Assembly: GCA_963924555.1 (NCBI GenBank)
Contig: OZ004584.1
Location: forward strand, 1 to 64,000
Length of the DNA: 64,000 nucleotides
Origin: Crambe crambe
Lineage: Eukaryota; Porifera; Demospongiae; Poecilosclerida; Crambeidae
Direction: 5' to 3'
Both the position numbers and the translations under genes were made by a program. A model generated the notes under the pieces. The model did no database searches and was not told where the DNA came from. It saw only the letters and a list, made by a program, of their open reading frames with translations. Positions 56,575-64,000 of the stretch are shown here, in pieces. The first letter of the stretch is position 1, and every line of letters starts with the position of its first letter.

Positions 56575-57516
56575 GCAGCCAGACGCCGACCAATGGTGCC
56601 AAATGTGATGCAGCCTGAGAAATAGATGCACCACAGTCTGGAATACAAGAAGCCAGTGTCCACTGACCTGCAATCCATAGCATAGCCATCATACAATAAT
56701 AAAGTCGACAGTGACCCCTCTTCAGAAGAGTGTTCAGTGCTTATTGATATTGACCAGACAGGATGTATAGTATTGCATCAGTGTGCCAAACAAATAATGA
56801 CCAGACATATGCCAATATTGGCCGGAAGATGTGCTGTTATCATAAACTCTGCTTCACTGCACAAGTGATTATGATCAAAGGTTCTGAACACTTTTAGAAG
56901 AGTATCCAAACTGTTATTAGTTAGCAACTAACGTGAGAGCAGAGAAGTTGAGGAGGAGATGAGTGAGTCCTGTGGTCAAGAGAGTGAGGGTCACGCTCAA
57001 CCCAAGACCTCCTCTAGATCGGTCAAATAGCCACCACATGCCGACTGCAAGAGCTCCCATGGTTACCACAAGCTCTATGTAACTGGAAAAATCTATCTTC
57101 TAAAATAGTCAGTTAAAGAAATGGATGAGATTGGGAAGAGGTTAGCCTCTCGTACTGCACTGCTAAATGCTTGCACGACTAAAACATGCTGCCAAGGATA
57201 CAGTACTTGCTTGGTAAATGCCAACAAACACAGCAACACATCTCATGACTTTGGAAATGTCAGGGGCTTCCCCTGGGGCCTCCTGAATGATGTAAGGATA
57301 AAGCATTCCTATGATGGTGGCAACACAGGCCAGCAGTGGCACCATAGGCCAGGATGGAAACTCGAAACGCCACACCTGCATCAGGTTCAAGATCAGACCA
57401 AGTGCAGATCCTAAGCACAGCACCATATATCATGCTCAACATGAATGAGAGAATACTGGTAAGCTTTCACCTATTGAGAAGAGAATCACTGCACGAGAAA
57501 TGAGTCTCCAATCCAT
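56575..57516 (-). CDS. INSIG1: INSIG, ER sterol-sensing regulator
   Basis: Polytopic ER protein that, with sterol, retains SCAP-SREBP and promotes HMG-CoA reductase turnover in animals. Start at 57516 (MDWRLISRAVILFSIG) joins to SALGLILNLMQVWRFEF. Then WPMVPLLACVATIIGMLYPY and the signature MRCVAVFVGIYQAST; the next exon KIDFSSYIELVVTMGALAVG, then MWWLFDRSRGGLGLSVTLTL. The last exon gives SVDTGFLYSRLWCIYFSGCI, TFGTIGRRLAAAD, stop at 56575. The IDF and WWxFDRSRxGxGL blocks are diagnostic. Length about 220, typical of INSIG2-like proteins without a long N-terminal extension. INSIG1 or INSIG2 orthology cannot be assigned, since the split is vertebrate. It is divergent from EIPR1 (157 bp). Confidence 0.9.
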
Positions 57517-57673
57517 GTCACCAAAGACAACTGTGACATTGCTAGGTAGAGGCTCCGCTAGTGAGGTAATACATGAATACTATTGCAAACTTCATCAGGC
57601 ACTGAGATCAGGAGATAATCCGATTGGTATTCCAAATAATGCACACCATACTGATTTTAAAATTGGAGCACAG

Positions 57674-59305
57674 ATGTCGGAAAGGGCTCCAATAATCTAT
57701 GGACTGGAGTCTCAAGGCAGAGCATTGACTGCTCGAACATTGGCTGCTAGAGCGGGGGAAACTGAAAAAATCCACTTTTTCTGTGGGACGCAGTCGCTTC
57801 AACATGAGAACCAAGTCCATATGCTGGAGTATGATGAGGAGAAAGGCATTTTAGACAAGACACTTTACCTGCATTCAGTAGGAGAGATATGGTGAAGCTA
57901 TAATGACAGTCACACGGTTCTGAACTGATAAAGTGTCTTTTCTAGGCATTTGAGCTCTGCTCCTTTTGATAAGGACGTGTTGTGTACTTGTTATGGGAAT
58001 ATGGTGGATGGGCACAATCAAGTGAAGTGTGGCTTATGGAGAATAGGAAGAGAGGATGGGCCTTTGGTGAATCTATCTACTCTGCAGCAGAATGGAAACT
58101 TCCGCTGGTGTGTTGTGTGTTGTCCTCCCCCATTTAGTGCAGCCATCTTGTTGGTTGACTTGTAGCCAGTCATATAGATGATATATATTAATACGTGTGG
58201 GCATATTGAATGCAGTGTGGTGTGGCACCCAACTTCAGCCCCTCAACTTGCATCTGTCAGTGAGTCGCACTTGACACTATGGAAAGTGACTGGGGATGAT
58301 GTCAAGGTGTGTATTTTTGTACCAGACATGCTATATGCACAATCGATCATTTATTGATTGCTGAATGGAAGCTGTCTGTAATGGTTACTTTATACAGCAG
58401 TTGTCAGTCTCTAAAAGGTCCCTTGTAATGTCTCATAATTCCCTTTACACCTATGAAAGGTAGCATGCCATACAATGCCTCGGGTGATAGTTTCATATGA
58501 CCTGTCCAGGTACATAACAGCATAGCATTGGAGAGCAAGACAAGATCAAGTTGGTCACAGCTGGCATGGAATCCTCACCACAGTTGTGCACAAATCCTCT
58601 GCTCTGTTGATGCAGGACTGAAAGCCTGGGACCTCAGAACCAATAAGTAATTCTTTCCACCACTAAAAGAAAGTATAGGGATCTCTTTAACGGTGTCTTT
58701 CTCATAAAGAACATCATTTTCCCTGGATCAAATCCACGGTCCTTGTGTGCGAGGACTGGACTACAATCCTAACAAGCCTCATCACTTTGCTTCCTGTGGA
58801 GATGACTGTACCGTCAAATTCTGGGACTCGCGCAAACTTCAGTCTCCCTTGCTCACTCTGCATGATCACTCCCACTGGTGAGAGAAACCCGTTCTTCTCT
58901 TGATCACAATATAAGTCCTCCTCTGAATTCAGGGTTTGGTCAGTTCAGTTCAACCTTTTCCATGACCAGTTGGTCCTGTCGGCAAGCTCTGACAGCCAAG
59001 TGATCCTGTCTCGTGTGGCATCCATTGCATCAGAACCACTGCAGCATTTAGAAGAGGAGGATGACAGGTGAGGGAAAGAAAGACAATATAGATAAACACG
59101 TACTCACTGTTACTGTCTGCATAGCCCACAGTCACCACCTCCTGGGGATGAAGTGATAGCCAGGTTTGAGGAACACGAGGACTCTGTGTATAGTGCAGTG
59201 TGGAGTACGGCAGATGCTTGGGTGTTTGCCTCCCTTAGCTATGATGGAAGGCTGGTCATTAATCATGTCCCACCACAAGAAAAATTCTCCATATTAACTT
59301 CTTAA
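57674..59305 (+). CDS. EIPR1: EARP/GARP-interacting WD-repeat protein
   Basis: WD40 protein (formerly TSSC1) that works with EARP/GARP tethering complexes in endosomal recycling and dense-core vesicle traffic. Start at 57674 ([20 protein letters not shown]), then [20 protein letters not shown] and [40 protein letters not shown], a [20 protein letters not shown] blade, [20 protein letters not shown] with [53 protein letters not shown], then [20 protein letters not shown] and [20 protein letters not shown]. Human EIPR1 shares APVIYGLE, GTQSL and the final blade. About eight short introns. The frame upstream of 57674 is not needed. Confidence 0.93.
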
Positions 59306-59481
59306 CTCACTTCACTGTTATTATTGTTTCCTGGTTGGATTTCCTGCATGGTACGCACAAATTAAAAAAAGAATGCGGCTTTAAAAGGATTCCTCGCCCA
59401 ATTATGAGTAAATTATTGTTATGGAGGCTTTGAAAAAGATGAGTTGTAGTATTTTGACTAGGAGTTAGAATATATAGGGCA

Positions 59482-62400
59482 ATGAACCCACCTTATATCA
59501 CTGTCAGCTACAAAAGTAGCGAGAAGAAGGTGCCCCTGGCCCTCAGGCCTAGCCTGGAGCTATCGGACTTCCAAGTGGACAGTGCCCATGGTGACCTGCA
59601 CAGGCTGCTCAGAGAGCTGTTCAGTATTGAGGAAGGCACTAATTTCTACCTGTACGAGGTGGAGAGTGGACGTGCCATGAGTAAAGAGAGCTTTAGGGAG
59701 CCTTCCTATTGTCAGTCTTTTCCCAGTCACTGGTTCATGGTGATGGACACCAACCAAGACCAATCTCAACAGGTAAAACAAGGCATAATGGCCTGCCTTT
59801 AATCTTATTATTACTAAGTTAGCACTGTTGCTAGCTAGAGATGTGAAGCAGTGATGGGCAGCGTAGTAGAACTTGCATGTTGAGTGGAGAAGCTGTAAAC
59901 AGCTTTAGTGTGATGTATACAGTGTTACTTGGGTGAAATCTGATAGTTTGGGGCGACTCGATATGACTCCTCGTATCACGTTAACTCCTTCCCCCTCCCC
60001 CACACATACATGTATGTGATCGACGGACCCTCCCTTTTCTTAAAGAAAAAAGAAAAGAAAAGACTGGTTGGTTGGATGCAATATGTACATGGCTGGTGTA
60101 GTCCCACTATCACTTCAAAGAGAGACACGACAGGATAGTAAAGCTAATTGAAAAACATTGGCAAAACTGCTTTGATAAACAAGTGGTACCATCTTATCTC
60201 TCCAATCCATTATGTGTCTGTGTTTACTGCTTGGGCTTGGCTCCAACTAGTGATCTGTTGGCAGATACCATAGCTATAACACTTTCAGCGTGTTGCAATG
60301 GAATTGTCAAGTGTTAGTAAAAGGCACACACATGCCTCTCAAATGAAGACATAGTTACTATACTCTTGCATCATTAATATCAGTCTTGACTCCTTTCGAT
60401 AAGCATAATGCAAATGAATTGATGAATTACAAAAAGCAACAGTATTATGTTCAGGATCACCTTAGGGTCTTTGTCCAGAAGCACGAAGAGCACGAGTGAT
60501 AATGTATTATGTATTGGTCGATGCCTAGACACAGACTTCTATTCTACCTATGCCCGACCTTTCTATTTCCCCTTTCCTAAGTCTTTTGTAGGAACATGTC
60601 CCCAGCTTGTGTAAAACATGTCTGGTTTCTGTGTGGACAACCCAGCTAGCTCTTTACTTATCTGTCGTGATCTTGCTTCCAAACATGATTCATGCTGTGC
60701 TGATAAGTGTCCTTCCATTAGTTATACCAATACTGCTAATGCCGCTACAACTTCACACTCTAATATTCACTAGAATTCTTTTGTCCCTAACTCTTGCCAG
60801 AAGTTTCAATTTTCTCTGACATGCACTTGAATATTTTGAATCATCTCTGACCATAATAGTCAAAGTATAAAAGACATCCTCTGCGCTTCCGTGAGGCCAG
60901 GGGGAGGGGCATTCCTTGCATATTCTCCCCTCTAGACGTACTTATATTGTGTGACATAATAATATTATATGCAGCACTGCCGTTACTCCCACATACCAAG
61001 TGGAATGCCTGATAACCTCACACAGGATATATTTTTCAGACATTCTTGTTCTGTTTAGTACAGATACTTGGAAATCTATGCATGGTTATTTAGCAGTGGT
61101 GTTGTTATAGGGTCCAGTGCCCACACACCAAGCAGTACTTTAATAGCTTCCCTGCTGCCTTGTGCTAGACATGTACTCTCCTCTAAGAAACCATTCTAAG
61201 CTACAAGTTATTCCATTCATGCCCCATGTGGACTAAACTAATATCAAGATATCTTTAAGCATTTTTAGCTACAGTCATTTTTTCCCCTTTAGATCACCAA
61301 TGGTCCCTCAGAGAGCTTGAACACGCCTCCCTTCTCTCCTTATGATTTGGAAGACATAGATGTCTCTAGGTCAGGTGATGCCAAGTACCAGAGTTTCACG
61401 CTGAGAGGCAGTGGAGATGCAGGCTGCTGTCTACGTTACTTTTGTGTCCATCCCAACACCTCACACCAGGTACGCGTGATTACACTGTATCCAGTGTTAA
61501 TGTTGTCACACTGTGTCAAAACACTTTAAATGCTCCCCACACAAGCAGTGGTGTGTAATATGAGAGTGAAGCTACCGTTACCTATGCTACGTGTCACTAT
61601 GGCCACATAACGTATTATTTGCCACTCAATTAGTGCCTTTCCATGCTCTATGACTATGAGCCAATCTTATTGCAGTATTTGCTGAGTGAGAGGGCCACTG
61701 CCATGTGTGTCCTACCTGCTATTAGAGGAGCTTCACTCTATTAAGTTTTGTAATATGAGCATGTTTGACTTTGCCAGCTATCACTTCCTTATATGTCCAG
61801 ACTGGCCACCTCCCTACACCTCTGACCTATGTAATCATATCACTGTATATATTCCAATGTATGTTGGTCTGCAACATGGCATGTTCCTTATTCCCTTAGC
61901 GTTCAGACACACCTCTGGAGCAGAGCACGGGACGCACTCACTCTGGTAGTGACTCGTATGTGAGCACAGTCAGTGGAGACTCCCTAGAAGCACTCAAGCT
62001 CTCCACCATCTTCATCGGCCATGTGCAGACAGGCAGTCTGGCGGAGGAGGTGGGGCTGAAGGAGGGGTTTGTGGTCCATATGATGAATAAGGCTAGCATC
62101 CTTCGGAGCAGTGTGGAAGAAATACGACATATAGCACAGCATTGGTGAGTATTATCTGATAAATGAGTCCAAATAGCTTTTTATCTTAAACATGCAGTGG
62201 AGAGGAGGTTACTCTACTCGGCCTCCCACAAGAAAGTGATGACCTCCAATTTGTGAGTTATCCTTACATTTTAACCTTTGACCCCCTTTTGATGCTGATT
62301 TCAATGTGCAGCTATACCCAGAGTACACCATGGGAGAAACAGGAGACTTCAGCAATGAAGAGGGCCTAATCTCAGTGGTGGACATACCTTTCATTTTGGG

Positions 62401-64000
62401 GAACAAGACAACAGGGGGACCCTTGGCAGCAACCAGTCTCTCTCCTCCCATTGGAATGGTCCCCTTTGATGATCATTCTGCTTCCCAGGAGAATTCTTTA
62501 TCATGTGACTTAAAGCAGAGTGATGAGGACCTTCTTATATCAGGCACCTTGAATCAAATCAGTAGCCGGAAAGGGAATGGATGCGAGGACATTGTGGGCA
62601 GCCATCATGACAATGCATCTTCCAATGGCTCGCTCCAACAGCTCCAGAACGATTCCTCTCTCCCCAGCCACAGTGAGGGTGCCCTAAACCAGTTTGCTTC
62701 AACAGAACCTGATGGGGTTGACAAGGAGTGGTATCGACGTGGTAGTGAAGATGGTTACCTTGACTTCTCTCTGGGGCAGGGGAAACGGGCAAGAGGCATT
62801 CGTCCTACCAATTCCTCCTCTGTGGAGGAGGAGGGGACCTTCGTTTCTCCGGATGACAGCACTACTGCAGGCCCCATTAAAAAGAAGGGCTTGAAGTCGC
62901 TAGAGATGTTGACAAAAATTGGCTCCGATAAAGACTCGGTAATTCCTTCCCCAATTCATAGTGGGGGAATCTTGCTAGTAGCTATATTAGGACCCTCAAA
63001 CTGTTTCATAGAATTATCACACATAATGTATTTCGTTCATTATAGGGGGAGCATCATGTCCAGGGTGCACCTTTCAAACGTTATGGGTCAGCTGAGACTG
63101 GCACTCCTCTCTCTATTGGACAAAGTGGCGAGGACTGGACTGCACAGTCCTTCAACTCTTCTCATGGAGCTGGCAGTTCAGATACCTCTGGAAGTAGAGG
63201 TCACTTATCAGGAAACTTGATGAGACAGTCATCAGGACCGTCTTTAGAGGATCAGCAGATGTCCGGAGAAGATATCGTGGGATCTGGCCACGAAAGAATG
63301 CCTCAACTTCATCCACCATCCACTACTTCACAACAGACCACTGCTACTTCATCTTCCAAGCGCCCTCCACCCAAAAGTTACCGAACACAGAGAGCTCGTT
63401 TGCATGGTGCACGTTCAAAAACAACTATTTCAGAACCAGAAAATGACAAATTCAGTACAGAGACTGAGGCACCGAGATTTAAAGTTGAAGAGACAAATGT
63501 TGCGGGTGGTGGTAATTCGTCCTACTCCTCGACACCTATGGAACCTTTAGTTAATGGCACTAGAGCAGCAGCTGCTGAGTCAGCAAGAGGTAATACCATT
63601 CCCATCATTAGAACTGCATCAGTGAAAGAGAAATTAGAGCAACCTTCCAAGGACAGGGAGAAATCACGTCCACGTAGTGCATATGAACCCCCTTTTTCAT
63701 CATACCCCTTACCCACATTCCCATCAGCAAACTCGCCCCTCCCTGCCCCCATGGGTGAGGACGCACCTCTCTTCACTACCATCGTAACTGGGGAGGAATC
63801 GTATCGAGAGGTGGATATTGGTGAGGCCATAGAACGCTCCCAAGCTGACCACATTTCAAACGAGACTACAAAACAAATATCAAGAAATGTGAGTCACTCC
63901 ACTACATTACATATCTATGATTTGCTTCATTATCTGTGGTATCATTGACACACACGTACATACAGAGGAGTCTGGATCCAATGTCTCTTGCATCGGTACG
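59482..64000 (+). CDS. PDZ-domain protein, 3' end beyond window
   Basis: Start at 59482 (MNPPYITVSYKSSEKKVPLA). The first exon has a compact segment (RPSLELSDFQVDSAHGDLHR, LLRELFSIEEGTNFYLYE) that could be a ubiquitin-like or RA-like fold. After a 1.5-kb intron (59773-61293) come ITNGPSESLNTPPFSPYDLE, a Ser/Thr linker, and a PDZ-type domain (LSTIFIGHVQTGSLAEEVGL, KEGFVVHMMNKASILRSSVE, EEVTLLGLPQES), with FIGHV in the GLGF position. A long Ser/Gly/Pro-rich disordered region follows with acidic and basic patches (LISGTLNQISSRKGNG, SKRPPPKSYRTQRARLHGAR). Exon end near 63888 has a GTGAGT donor and another exon begins near 63966. The gene is cut by the window edge. Family not recognised; a scaffold role is inferred. 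Confidence 0.7.
59773..61293. other. Large first intron of the PDZ gene
   Basis: By far the longest intron in the gene block (about 1.5 kb, GTAAAA donor to TTTAG acceptor). I see no exon, RNA gene or strong repeat in it; one 70-residue plus-strand frame at 60607-60819 has no support. It could hold enhancers or an alternative promoter. Confidence 0.5.

Noticed and set aside
59471..59477. TATATAG as core promoter of the PDZ gene
   Set aside because: Only 5 bp from the start codon, too close unless the transcript has almost no 5' UTR; not supported.
62209..62792. Minus-strand frames opposite the PDZ gene
   Set aside because: They lie antisense to well-formed coding exons and show no family likeness.

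Overview
This window is one end of a chromosome from a small-genome animal. It opens with 5.3 kb of pure telomeric hexamer at base 1, passes through about 22 kb of almost gene-free subtelomeric repeats, and then enters a dense block of 19 recognisable genes or gene models from 27.2 kb to the right edge. Genes have many short GT-AG introns, often 40-80 bp, and very short intergenic gaps. The gene set (SUFU, tetraspanin, enkurin, INSIG, TMEM106, C-type lectin, DPY19L) is metazoan. Intron size and gene packing are most like a demosponge; that assignment is inference from style, not proof.

Telomere and subtelomere. Bases 1-5310 are 885 head-to-tail CCCTAG units, so the G strand reads CTAGGG toward the end, not the usual animal TTAGGG. 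From 5845 to 13680 several tandem satellites follow one another: 214/224-bp units, a 52-bp unit, a 30-bp unit, a composite 166-253-bp unit, and a second, unrelated 52-bp unit in two blocks. These are mixed with inverted and direct duplications around a 129-residue open frame. An interstitial CCCTAG tract at 13864-13923 runs directly into sixteen copies of a 20-bp repeat. From 14.2 to 18.7 kb there is a duplicated 1.6-kb segment whose two copies are separated by a 1.1-kb non-autonomous DNA transposon with bipartite terminal inverted repeats. About three 1-kb tandem units fill 18.9-22.1 kb. From 22.1 to 27.2 kb lie AT-rich repeats, one unrecognised multi-exon gene (24.8-25.9 kb) and a small tandem array.

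Gene block. In order: intronless TPR protein (-), OGG1 (+), ERp72-like PDI (-), SENP protease (+), TMEM106 (-), ACAD8 (+), cysteinyl-tRNA synthetase (-), RUVBL2 (+), SUFU (-), tetraspanin (+), MORN4 (+), enkurin (-), DPY19L C-mannosyltransferase (+), C-type lectin receptor (-), small PY-motif membrane protein (+), C18orf21/Rpp21-like zinc-ribbon protein (-), INSIG (-), EIPR1 WD protein (+), and a PDZ protein (+) cut by the window edge. Sixteen of the nineteen form eight head-to-head pairs with 42-348 bp between start codons, and most convergent neighbours end within 28-251 bp of each other. The functions are housekeeping or signalling and do not form one pathway; what they share is the alternating-strand layout and probable shared bidirectional promoters.

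The main points for a second look are the CTAGGG telomere, the bipartite-TIR transposon, the alternating head-to-head layout, a near-perfect RFX X-box next to the ciliary gene enkurin, the CEYC active site in the first thioredoxin domain of the ERp72-like protein, and the intronless TPR gene of bacterial type. Exon boundaries were read by eye; gene limits run from start codon to stop codon and include introns.
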